Shown piece after piece: positions 16,301 through 24,533 of a DNA stretch of 43,366 bases; the stretch's first letter is position 1, and each line of letters starts with the position of its first letter. The stretch covers positions 1 through 43,366 of the forward strand of contig NZ_JAQWOO010000039.1 in NCBI RefSeq assembly GCF_029245835.1, read 5' to 3'. Made by a program: the position numbers and the translations under genes. Under the pieces are notes generated by a model. It had not been told where the DNA came from. It made no database searches and saw only the letters and a list, made by a program, of their open reading frames with translations. This stretch comes from Algibacter sp. (GTDB taxonomy: Bacteria; Bacteroidota; Bacteroidia; Flavobacteriales; Flavobacteriaceae).

Positions 16301-17721
16301 TAAATTTGTCCTAAAGTAGAACCAAACCACTTATTTCCATAAGAGTCATTATAAATGGCGTCAAACTTATTAGTCAATGGATGTTCTATCTCTTCTACTG
16401 GTGTAATATTTTGTATAGGTTTAGGGCGTATATTTGTTTTTGATATCCCATATTGAGTCCCAATCCAAATATTGGCATTTTTGTCCTCGAAAATACTTAG
16501 TATTCCATTAGCCACAAGGCTTTTTGAATTATTATGAATATTCTTAATTTGAGAAATTTGATTGGTTTTGTAGTCAAAATAAACGAGACCTTGCTTTTTT
16601 GTACCAATCCAAATATTGCCATAACTGTCTGATTCAAATGAACTGATAAAATTCTGCTTAGTTAAACCATCGTGTTTAAAAGAAAGTGGGTAAAATTGGA
16701 GTTCTTGAATGGATAAATCGAGTTTAAATAGACCTTCATGGTTTTGAGATTCAAACCAGGCAAATTTGTTTTTTTCAACATATATATTACTGACCTCTCC
16801 AAATGATTTATTCTGAAATGTGTTTTTTTGGGTAACCAATTGTCCAAACTCATTTACAACTACTATTCCCTCACTTAATGTAGTAAGTATTATAAAGTCA
16901 TTGCAGTTTTTTATTGAGGTAATATCACTAAGATTAATACCTTCAATTTCATTAAAAGTGGAATGCTCATTAGTTTGTAAGTTATATTTAATTAACCCGT
17001 ACTCTTCAGAGGACAGATATGAATAGTCACCTCTTATAAGATGTTTTACATCTATATTGTTTTTTGATTTGTTAGCTATAAGATATTCAAACTTGCCTTC
17101 ATTGTTTTTGGGATTTATTTTTAAATTTAATAACCCATAATTTGAGTTCAAGTAAATATTGTTTCTATTTTTTGCAAAAACACTTGATATTCTAAAGTCT
17201 TTATCTAAAATTTCACTATCAAACAAATATTTGCCTAAAAGATTTTGACCATGTTCCATATCTAATAGAAAAACCCCAAAATTTTTATATATTAAAACAG
17301 CTATTTTTTCATCTACAAAAATCAAATGATTATTCAAACTTGGATAATCAATTCCAAGTTCGGAAGAAAGATTTTTTAATGTGTGTTTTTTCTTGTTATA
17401 AACTAAATGGCTTCCATCAAAAATATCAAGCCATAAATTTCCAAAATTATCTTCTAAAATTTTATTTATTCTATTGTTATATGTTTTTACATGTTTTTCA
17501 TTGGCAATTACGTTAATCAATTCTTTACCATCAAAACGATTTAAGCCACTCATTGTACCAATCCAAATAAAACCTTCTTTATCTTGAATTATGTCTATTG
17601 CTTGATTATCAGACAATCCTTCATTTATGGTAATACTTTGAAAACTACTATGGAATTGAGCATATAACGATGTTGAAAATATACTAAAACATAAAAGTAT
17701 TATGTGACGAAGTCCTAACAT
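13372..17721 (-). CDS. Hybrid two-component system sensor/response regulator (HTCS)
   Basis: A 1449-residue one-protein signalling system. After a signal peptide (HIILLCFSIFSTSLYA) comes a periplasmic sensor of about 14 beta-propeller (Reg_prop) repeats with recurring GxxWIGTxxGL motifs (to about residue 770), then a Y_Y_Y domain (to about 880). One membrane helix lies near 890-912. The cytoplasmic part has HisKA with NISHELRTPLTLI (His near 940), HATPase_c with KDSGKGF and GYGIGLSIV, a receiver with LLVEDNHE and TDLLMPEMNG (phospho-acceptor Asp near 1248), and a C-terminal AraC-type helix-turn-helix (VAYEIGFSDVNYFSKEFKKQF). Such proteins sense glycan fragments in the periplasm and activate their PUL. 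It lies between the two gene sets that share an AGTCA-type operator and is the obvious candidate activator. Confidence 0.95.
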   Translation of the reverse strand: MLGLRHIILLCFSIFSTSLYAQFHSSFQSITINEGLSDNQAIDIIQDKEGFIWIGTMSGLNRFDGKELINVIANEKHVKTYNNRINKILEDNFGNLWLDIFDGSHLVYNKKKHTLKNLSSELGIDYPSLNNHLIFVDEKIAVLIYKNFGVFLLDMEHGQNLLGKYLFDSEILDKDFRISSVFAKNRNNIYLNSNYGLLNLKINPKNNEGKFEYLIANKSKNNIDVKHLIRGDYSYLSSEEYGLIKYNLQTNEHSTFNEIEGINLSDITSIKNCNDFIILTTLSEGIVVVNEFGQLVTQKNTFQNKSFGEVSNIYVEKNKFAWFESQNHEGLFKLDLSIQELQFYPLSFKHDGLTKQNFISSFESDSYGNIWIGTKKQGLVYFDYKTNQISQIKNIHNNSKSLVANGILSIFEDKNANIWIGTQYGISKTNIRPKPIQNITPVEEIEHPLTNKFDAIYNDSYGNKWFGSTLGQIYVYDKDKNFKFSFKNKLKADFSEVLITSFLEDSKGRMWIGTKGNGLYMLNLKKYRDNLSQANMIHLFNNSSKYFFDCNEIYDMVEDRNGRIWLASYGNGLFLLEENSDELNFLDYNKYLKNHLPFSINFGRCLLVDNENNIWFGGLNGLCSFRVNKNDLLPKNVVAYYKNIHNPNSLNYNDIGCLFQDKSNRVWIGTNGGGLYLYQQKSNNFINYSINDGLSNNMVCSIIEDDNASLWISTKNGLTKFNYNSDKFNNFTYEDGLPSNEFTESKSFNDNGILYFGTTKGIVYLNPKNLKKDSNSVPNILLTALHVSNQLKEVDQKGILTEDINSIEKINLKYNENNFSITFSTDDYQLNTSKNIEYKLEGFDKNWLNNTNNLVTYTNIPSGNYDLNIRLKDIEGSVKKLKINIAPSIWRSSLAYFFYVVFLISISYLIFTIIRKIVRLQNSLKLEKSITDFKLKFFTNISHELRTPLTLIINPIREIINGKILENTRGEKLINIAHQNSYNLLKLVNEILDFRKLQTKNIQLEVTKTDIIKFFNKITNNFNYVSQQKDIKFSTNIKNAKVNYWFDQEKLEKVVTNLLTNAFKFTPPNGYITVDLNADFSSIMITVKDSGKGFNFEQNDKIFNRFYKEEDLTRSFFAKGYGIGLSIVQEFVSLHKGEIKVDSKLGQGTTITVIIPGKKQAYREFETSNKSSWEVGVLSSQLQNINTILIPDILDKEFENNILLVEDNHELLALLSQKLMDYYNIKTARNGVEALESLKNFTPDIIITDLLMPEMNGSELTKKLKNSFETSHIPIIMLTAKAASEDKIEGYDVGADAYLTKPFEYELLISRINNLLKQRIVLKQKFSEDLNFESRTFAKNKEDQELIESIHDFIIQKLSEPNFILQDLYDYLGISKTVCYNKIKGITDMSPNQFVRTIKFKQAAKLFKTTNLNVAQVAYEIGFSDVNYFSKEFKKQFNKTPSQFIKEFE

Positions 17722-18112
17722 TGGTGATATTTAATTAAACTAAATAAATGCATTTTTTTAAAAGCTTCTAACTAACACCAGTTGACTGGAGCAAAAAGGA
17801 TTTTCTTACTAAATTATTTTAAGAATTTCTGCAAGTAAATAATCAGAAAAATCAATTCTTAAAATTTAAACTGTCTTGATAAATATTACATTAAGCCAAA
17901 ATTACATTATTACAATAAATAAAAAATAATTAAGGTGAAAAATCACTTCATCATAGAAGTAATTATCTGTTTACCATGTAAAATAAGTCAAATTTTCATC
18001 TTTAATAGAAAACCTTCTTCGTAAAATTGGTGATGAAAAATAACAACCCTTTAAGATGTGCTAAATAAAAAATAATTTTTCAAATAATACAATCTAAACT
18101 AAAAAAACTATT
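17722..18112. promoter_or_regulatory. Divergent promoter region, HTCS and repeat-protein genes
   Basis: This 391-bp AT-rich gap separates two divergent genes and must hold both promoters. Visible elements are CCAGT/ACTGG arms at about 17779-17790 (TG centre, with AGTCA on the minus strand about 60 bp before the HTCS start), a single AAGTCA at 17985-17990 about 120 bp before the plus-strand gene, and TTTTCATC (17993-18000) inverted at 18032-18039. No copy as good as the 86-bp operator is present, and no clear TAnnTTTG box was found. Confidence 0.45.
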
Positions 18113-21100
18113 ATGGATACTTTTTCAACCACTAAAAATTTCTTTTTAATAATTTGTGTTTGCATTGCAGCAATGTTTACTCAGTCTTCCGAAGCACAAT
18201 CGCATGCTCAAAGTTTTTATGAATACAGTGGAGAGCAAGGTAAAAATAATTGGTATTATGGTTATTATGTAGAAGATGCAAATTATGAAACTGCTGATTT
18301 TCAAACATTTTCAAATTTTGACGTAAATCTACAAAGATGGCTCTCTCCAAGTCTTGGTTTTGGAAATGGCTTTTTTGTTGATAACGAAAAACAACATCCA
18401 ATTATAAATAATGGTACTAAATATCTTTCAGGAAGAAGGTGGGTTAGTGATACGGATAGAGATATTTCAATTAAAGTTAAACTAGATAGATTTACAAATG
18501 CTGGTGATGGAGTAATTTTCTATTGTTACAAGGATGGTTCTTTAGTAGAGGAAATAAATCTTGAACCCACAGAATTTATTGAAAAAACCATTATTCTGGA
18601 CTCAGTTTCTATAGGAGAAAACATAGATTTTTTAATTTTTCCAAAAACAACACAATCTTATGATGCAACATCAATTGAAATTGAAATTAATAAAATATTC
18701 CCCTCAGGTTTTAAAGGTGGATTATCTGAAAATTTTTCGGATACTCAAAAAAAAGCTGGCTGGAGTTATGGATACTACATAGAAGATGCAAGTTATGATG
18801 CATACAATGATTTTATCGTTTTTAATGATTTTGGTGATGATTCCTGGAGTGACAATTCGGTTGGTATTATTCCATATATTAATAGCAATAAAGCTCATCC
18901 TAGTTATATAAATAATACAAACTATATAACTGTTATGAGATGGGAATCAGATAATATTGGCGATTTTAAACTTGTTGGTGATTATTCCATGATTCAAAAC
19001 GCAGGAAATGGTGTAAAATTATTTATCTATAAAAATGGGATTCATGAATTTGAAAAAACTATCAATTCAGGAGGAACAGGTAATTTTGATTTTGTAGTTA
19101 GAAATACTGAAAAAGGAGATTTTATAGATGTTTTGATTTCTTCGAATGATAATAGTTCTTACGATGGTGTAAATTTTGACTATGATATCTATACTACAAG
19201 TGCAGGAGAAGATATTATTGGTAATTCATCTTATCATTATAGCAGTACTCAAGGCCAAAATAATTGGTATTATGGTTATAGCATAGGAAATACGACATAC
19301 TCAACTAATGATTTTATCGAATTTACAAATTTCAATTCTTCAGATAATTGGGTCGATAACTCTATAGGTAATACATTTTATACAAGCGCTTCTCGTTTAC
19401 ATCCTTATATTTTAAATAATGAAGAATATAAAGTTATAAACCGATGGATAAGTGATACCAGGAGAAATATTCAAATTAACTGGAGTTTAGATCGATTTAA
19501 TTCGGCAGGAAATGGAATAAAATATATTATTTACAAAAACGGGATTGAAGTGATCTCTGGAGCGTTAAATGCTGGTACAAGTACTCAAATTAACGAACTC
19601 ATTCAAAATAATAACAAAAATGATATTTATGATTTTGTAGTAGCCTCAAATGGTAATTCTTCGTATGACGCAACTGATTTTAATATTTCAATTTCCGAAA
19701 TTTATGGAGAAAATTTAATCACTAGCTCAATTCGCGATTTCAACAAATCTCAATTGTACAATGGATGGCTATATGGCTGTTATATTGATGATGGGAATTA
19801 TGATTTAAATGAAGATTTTATCTTATTTAATAGTAATAAGGATTTTGTAAAGTCACAATGGGAATCAAAGTTGACAGATGGTGTATTTTATATTGGCAAA
19901 GAGCGATTACACCCCAATTCAGAATTCGTTCCTGTAAAAAGATGGGAAAGTTATTATACAGGCAATGCAGAAATATTAACGCAAGTAGACAGGTATAATG
20001 TAGCAGGAAATGGCGTCAATTTATTAATTTACTTAAATGGTCATTTATTGAAGAAAAATCTAGTTGAATCTGGTAGTTTTGAAACCGATACACTTAAAAT
20101 AAATTATTTAAAAGCTGGAGATGTAATAGATTTTATGGTAGATTCAAACGGAAGCAGCTCTTATGATGGTACTGATTTATCAATTGATATAATGAAATTA
20201 CCAGATAATAACTATAAAATCTTAACTAATTACTCAGATGATTTTAGTCAAATTCAAGAAAGTAATGGTTGGGAATACGGCTATTATGCTAAAGATAACC
20301 TATATGATCCTCTTAATGATTTTATGAACTTTCCAAACTTCGTTAATAATGAGTGGCGTGACAATACAATTGGAACCATACCTTTAATTGGTAAGTCCAC
20401 AGTGCATCCTTACAAAAATTCTAATGACCACATATATACTGTTAATAGGTGGAAAAGTACTATTAACGGAGATATAAATCTTTTCGGATATTTGGATAGA
20501 TTTAATGAATCCGGAGATGGAGTAGAATTTCTTGTTTACAAATCTGGTCAATTAATACACTCGGAAATACTCTCAGCTGGAGAACAAAAAACATTTGACA
20601 TAAATATCAGTGGAGTTTCATTAGGTGATGAAATTGATTTAATGATTGGCGCAAATGGTAATTCATCATTTGATAGCACAAGAATATATTGTGTTATCGG
20701 TGGAATTTCAGCATCCAATGGACCAGATTATCTTGCTAATTCTATAAATGATTTTTCAAGCGCACAAGGTAATAATGGATGGTACTATGGAAGCTATGAC
20801 AAGAAAAATTATTATCTCCCATCAGAATTTGAAATGTCTAATAATTATGAGGAAGGAGAATGGATTTCAACTACTAATTCTAAAATAACAAATTTGAGTC
20901 TAACCCCATCTAATGATTCGAATGCAGTTTTACGCTGGACAAGTGATAACACATATAGCGAATTAGAAGTTAGTCTTAATATGAATCGCTACAGTGAATA
21001 TGGCGATAAGGTTAATTTAATACTCTTACAAGATGGAGCTAAGTTATATGATTATGAATTAAATCCAGGTAACTCAGTAAATACAAATATAATTTTGAGA

Positions 21101-24100
21101 GATCTACAATTAAATTCTACAATCGATTTAATACTTGATCCCTCGACCAATAATTTCAAAGACGAGACGGAAATTGAAGTAAATATTGCAACTAGTTCAA
21201 CAGGTGCCAATAGTTTTTTAGCAAGTTCAGTTTTAGGTTTTTCAAGTATTCAAGGAACCAATCAATGGAATTATGGTTCTTGGGTTTCAGATGAAATTTA
21301 TGATGCAGATACAGAATTTGTTAATTCAAGTTATGCTAATGGAGAGTGGTCTTCAAATAACACAATGATTGATGATTATACACAAATTCCTGGGTTTTCA
21401 AATAGTACTCCGATAGCTTCAATTCGTAGATGGACATCAAACATATCTGGAGATTTAGAAATATCTGGCAATTATTTTTTAGATATAAATAGCGATGACG
21501 GCGTGGTGTTGAAAATGTTCAAAAATGGAGATGAAATAAATAATAACTTTATAAGTCCTGATTCATTTGGTGATATTAGTGTTATTCTTCCGAATACGAA
21601 TTTAGGTGATAAGATAGATATAATGATTTTACCAAGAGAAGATGATTTTGGTGATGATTTAAAAATTCAATTATTAATTAAAGAATCTCCTATAACTATT
21701 TATAATGGTAATATAATACATGTTGAAGATTTTGGAGCCCTTGGAGATGGGGTTACTAATGATCTTGTGGCAGTCAAAGCAGCTGTTGAAGCTTTAAAAA
21801 AATTAGAAGGAGGAACTTTATTGTTTGAAGCTAACCATTCTTACTATTTGTCCAATGGAGATAATAAATACTCTAATGATTGGGATTATGTTTTAGATTT
21901 CGAAAACGACAGCAATTTAACCGTAGACGGGAATGGTAGTAATTTCATTTGTAAGCTTCCAGTAATACCAATTAATATTTTTGAATCTGAAAATATCAAT
22001 ATCTCAAACTTAGATATATTTTATACACCTCTTCCAGTTGCCTATGGAACTGTTAGTAATATAAATCCTTCCTCTAGCATTTTCGATTTAACAATTGACC
22101 AGGGATATTCAATTCCTGAGCTAGATCCCATAACAGCAAAAGATTTATCAAATAAATGGAGTTTTGGAAAACCAGTTGGAGGAAATACCAATATTCCTTT
22201 GATATATATAAAAAAAGTAGAAGCACTTGATATTGGCCAAAGGAAAGTAAGGGTATATAGTTCAGATAACCAGTCAAATAAATTAACCTTATGGCAAAAC
22301 AATAGTCAGGTAAATAAATTCTTGTTACCAAATGGGTATTATGCTCATCGAGGGAACTATGCCATTAAAATAATTGAATCTGATAATATAAATTTTGATA
22401 ATATAAATGTAAACGCAGTGCCTCAGTATGTTACTCTAATAGAATCAAATGTAGGGCCTATAACATTTAATAATGTAGAGTTAAAATCAGAGAATCCAAA
22501 TAGGCCATTTGTGGCTTGGCGGGACGGATTTCATTGTAAAAATAATAAATCCCCACTAGTTTGGGATAATTGTTATGTTTCAAATACATATGATGATTCA
22601 TTTAATCTATCTACTTTTATGTCTGAGGTTAAAGAACTGAAAAGTAATAGAAGTTTAATAGTTTCTTTTACTGGAAATGGGATATTTTCAAGATCTGCTT
22701 TTTTATTAGGTGATTCAGTTTCTTTTATGAATAAAGACACATATGCGATTGAGGCAGATGCAAATATTTCTCAAGCATCAATCTCAGGGAAAAATGCAAA
22801 TATTTTATTAGATAGAGATATAACATTAGATCTTCAAAACAGTGATTATCTTATGATCTCCAATAATCAATTAAATTCTGGGAGTATCATAAAAAATAGC
22901 GATATTTTGACACAGACTACATTTAAATCACCTGATTTTTTGATTGAAAATTGCACAATTCAAGCATATATGCCCTTTGAAAGCGAACGCAATCGCGAAG
23001 GTATTCCTTCCAATGGCGTTACCTTAAAAAATAACCTGTTTTTACCTATCGGAAATGGTTTTAATTATTCATTAGTAACATATTTACAAAGCCCGAAAAC
23101 AACAACACAAAGAAGACACAGAAATATACTATTTGAAGGTAATACTTTTGTTGATAAAATTAAGTTAGAGTATTCAGAAGACATAAAATTTTATAATAAT
23201 AATTTTTTAAGTGATGCCAAAATAAAATTAATAGAAGCGGGACCTATTTGGCTTAAGGGAAATAAAATTAATGGTGTATTAATTACAGATATTAATGATT
23301 TGGTAGATTTAACAGATTCATCAGCATTTGATTCTGATATAATTAATTATGCAGATTTATCTAACCCACAAGCGGACTGCTTTTTTACATCATCAGGAAT
23401 TCAACCCTCAGAATTGTGTCAAAATTTTGAGTTTGGAGACTATCAATTCACCTCAAAAGCTAACCAGTTAAATTTTTCATCTAATGGCACTAATATAACT
23501 ATGGAGCAAGGAAATTCTAATGATAACCAAATATGGACTTTAGTTAATTACGGGGATAACACATTTTTTATATCTAATAAGGATACTGGAGATTATTTAA
23601 CATTGGTTGATAATAGTACACTAGCTCTTGAAGAATTTGACGCAAGTGAGAGGCAACTTTTTAGATTTGAAATACTTGCTGATAGTAGTTATGTAATATG
23701 TTCTTCCTTTAGACGCGAACAAGTGCTTACTTCAAACTCAACAAATGGGTATGCCAACAAACGTTTAAATACAACTGCCCAAGCTTATACAGCTACCAAA
23801 ATAAGTGCATCATCATCTAAATCTTCAAATATTAAAGATGTTGTTTTTTTAGAAAATGATAAACTTTTGTTATACCCAAATCCAATCAAAAAAGGTAATA
23901 ATCTCACTATACAAGTTAAGCAACAAGATGAGATTAATGAAATTGAAATATTCTCTTTAAATGGATCAAGAGTTTATGAAAACTCAAATAAAAGTTCTAA
24001 GTATAATAGTCAGATAACTTTACCTTCAAATCTGAGATCAGGTATTTACTTGGTCAGAATACAAACGACTGGAGGAGTAGCTACTAAAAAATTATTATTA

Positions 24101-24109
24101 ACAAATTAA
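18113..24109 (+). CDS. Giant T9SS-secreted protein: seven tandem repeats, beta-helix, ricin-like region
   Basis: A 1998-residue exported protein. A signal peptide (residues 1-28, FFLIICVCIAAMFTQSSEA) is followed by seven tandem repeats of about 160-170 residues (about 34-1195). These share F-S-x-x-Q-G-x-N-x-W-x-Y-G-Y, an HP, RW-x-S, DR-x(4)-G-x-GV, YKNG, and D-x-ID with NGNSSYD-x-T. I recognise no named family for the repeat; a lectin-like beta-sandwich is my guess. Next is a right-handed beta-helix (about 1202-1760) opening with VEDFGALGDGVTNDLVAVKA, with RDGFHCKNN and NTYDDSFNLS in the central coils. A ricin-like region (about 1772-1890, NQIWTLVNYGDNTFFISN) and a type A T9SS sorting tail (about 1915-1998, LLYPNPIKKGN to the end) complete it. 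It is likely a multivalent cell-surface or released glycan-active enzyme. It is divergent from the HTCS gene. Confidence 0.85.
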   Translation: MDTFSTTKNFFLIICVCIAAMFTQSSEAQSHAQSFYEYSGEQGKNNWYYGYYVEDANYETADFQTFSNFDVNLQRWLSPSLGFGNGFFVDNEKQHPIINNGTKYLSGRRWVSDTDRDISIKVKLDRFTNAGDGVIFYCYKDGSLVEEINLEPTEFIEKTIILDSVSIGENIDFLIFPKTTQSYDATSIEIEINKIFPSGFKGGLSENFSDTQKKAGWSYGYYIEDASYDAYNDFIVFNDFGDDSWSDNSVGIIPYINSNKAHPSYINNTNYITVMRWESDNIGDFKLVGDYSMIQNAGNGVKLFIYKNGIHEFEKTINSGGTGNFDFVVRNTEKGDFIDVLISSNDNSSYDGVNFDYDIYTTSAGEDIIGNSSYHYSSTQGQNNWYYGYSIGNTTYSTNDFIEFTNFNSSDNWVDNSIGNTFYTSASRLHPYILNNEEYKVINRWISDTRRNIQINWSLDRFNSAGNGIKYIIYKNGIEVISGALNAGTSTQINELIQNNNKNDIYDFVVASNGNSSYDATDFNISISEIYGENLITSSIRDFNKSQLYNGWLYGCYIDDGNYDLNEDFILFNSNKDFVKSQWESKLTDGVFYIGKERLHPNSEFVPVKRWESYYTGNAEILTQVDRYNVAGNGVNLLIYLNGHLLKKNLVESGSFETDTLKINYLKAGDVIDFMVDSNGSSSYDGTDLSIDIMKLPDNNYKILTNYSDDFSQIQESNGWEYGYYAKDNLYDPLNDFMNFPNFVNNEWRDNTIGTIPLIGKSTVHPYKNSNDHIYTVNRWKSTINGDINLFGYLDRFNESGDGVEFLVYKSGQLIHSEILSAGEQKTFDINISGVSLGDEIDLMIGANGNSSFDSTRIYCVIGGISASNGPDYLANSINDFSSAQGNNGWYYGSYDKKNYYLPSEFEMSNNYEEGEWISTTNSKITNLSLTPSNDSNAVLRWTSDNTYSELEVSLNMNRYSEYGDKVNLILLQDGAKLYDYELNPGNSVNTNIILRDLQLNSTIDLILDPSTNNFKDETEIEVNIATSSTGANSFLASSVLGFSSIQGTNQWNYGSWVSDEIYDADTEFVNSSYANGEWSSNNTMIDDYTQIPGFSNSTPIASIRRWTSNISGDLEISGNYFLDINSDDGVVLKMFKNGDEINNNFISPDSFGDISVILPNTNLGDKIDIMILPREDDFGDDLKIQLLIKESPITIYNGNIIHVEDFGALGDGVTNDLVAVKAAVEALKKLEGGTLLFEANHSYYLSNGDNKYSNDWDYVLDFENDSNLTVDGNGSNFICKLPVIPINIFESENINISNLDIFYTPLPVAYGTVSNINPSSSIFDLTIDQGYSIPELDPITAKDLSNKWSFGKPVGGNTNIPLIYIKKVEALDIGQRKVRVYSSDNQSNKLTLWQNNSQVNKFLLPNGYYAHRGNYAIKIIESDNINFDNINVNAVPQYVTLIESNVGPITFNNVELKSENPNRPFVAWRDGFHCKNNKSPLVWDNCYVSNTYDDSFNLSTFMSEVKELKSNRSLIVSFTGNGIFSRSAFLLGDSVSFMNKDTYAIEADANISQASISGKNANILLDRDITLDLQNSDYLMISNNQLNSGSIIKNSDILTQTTFKSPDFLIENCTIQAYMPFESERNREGIPSNGVTLKNNLFLPIGNGFNYSLVTYLQSPKTTTQRRHRNILFEGNTFVDKIKLEYSEDIKFYNNNFLSDAKIKLIEAGPIWLKGNKINGVLITDINDLVDLTDSSAFDSDIINYADLSNPQADCFFTSSGIQPSELCQNFEFGDYQFTSKANQLNFSSNGTNITMEQGNSNDNQIWTLVNYGDNTFFISNKDTGDYLTLVDNSTLALEEFDASERQLFRFEILADSSYVICSSFRREQVLTSNSTNGYANKRLNTTAQAYTATKISASSSKSSNIKDVVFLENDKLLLYPNPIKKGNNLTIQVKQQDEINEIEIFSLNGSRVYENSNKSSKYNSQITLPSNLRSGIYLVRIQTTGGVATKKLLLTN
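18211..21700 (+). repeat. Seven tandem coding repeats, about 490-510 bp each
   Basis: Units begin near 18211, 18718, 19220, 19720, 20220, 20732 and 21221. They are clear at protein level (WYYGYY, WSYGYY, WYYGYS, WLYGCY, WEYGYY, WYYGSY, WNYGSW) but not as near-identical DNA, so they are old duplications. Repeats 6 and 7 have lost the HP and NGNSSYD positions kept by repeats 2-5. Confidence 0.85.
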
Positions 24110-24533
24110 ATTACATGTACCCTATTACTAGTGTTATATTATTTGATTATTGTGAGAAATATTCTTTGTGAAATAATTCTGCTTCAAAATCTTATTAAAT
24201 ATTCTAAATGATTTTCTGTAATAAAAAAACAAATTAATTAAAATATTGATAATCAAATTTTTTAATAATTTTTTTATCCAAATAAACTTTAATAAAAGCC
24301 AAATGAACTGCTTTTTAAATCAATTTGTTATGTATCAAATAACTGATTACAGCGATTTTTGTAGAGTATATATTAACTAAACCAAATATATGTCCAAAAC
24401 GAATATTATGAAAAAAAAATTAATAATCCTTAATTCTAGTTGTTCTTGAGAAAAATAGAAAGTTAAGGTAATCTTATATGAAAGTTAAATATTTAATCTG
24501 ATTTTAAAAAAATCAATGACACACAAATGAAAT
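24110..24533. other. AT-rich intergenic region upstream of the GH36 gene
   Basis: This 424-bp gap lies between two codirectional genes. No coding remnant, RNA gene or T-tailed hairpin was recognised, and no AGTCA half-site pair is present. The only symmetry noted is a weak CCTTAA/TTAAGG pairing around 24428-24470. Because of its length the GH36 gene probably has its own promoter here. Confidence 0.45.
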
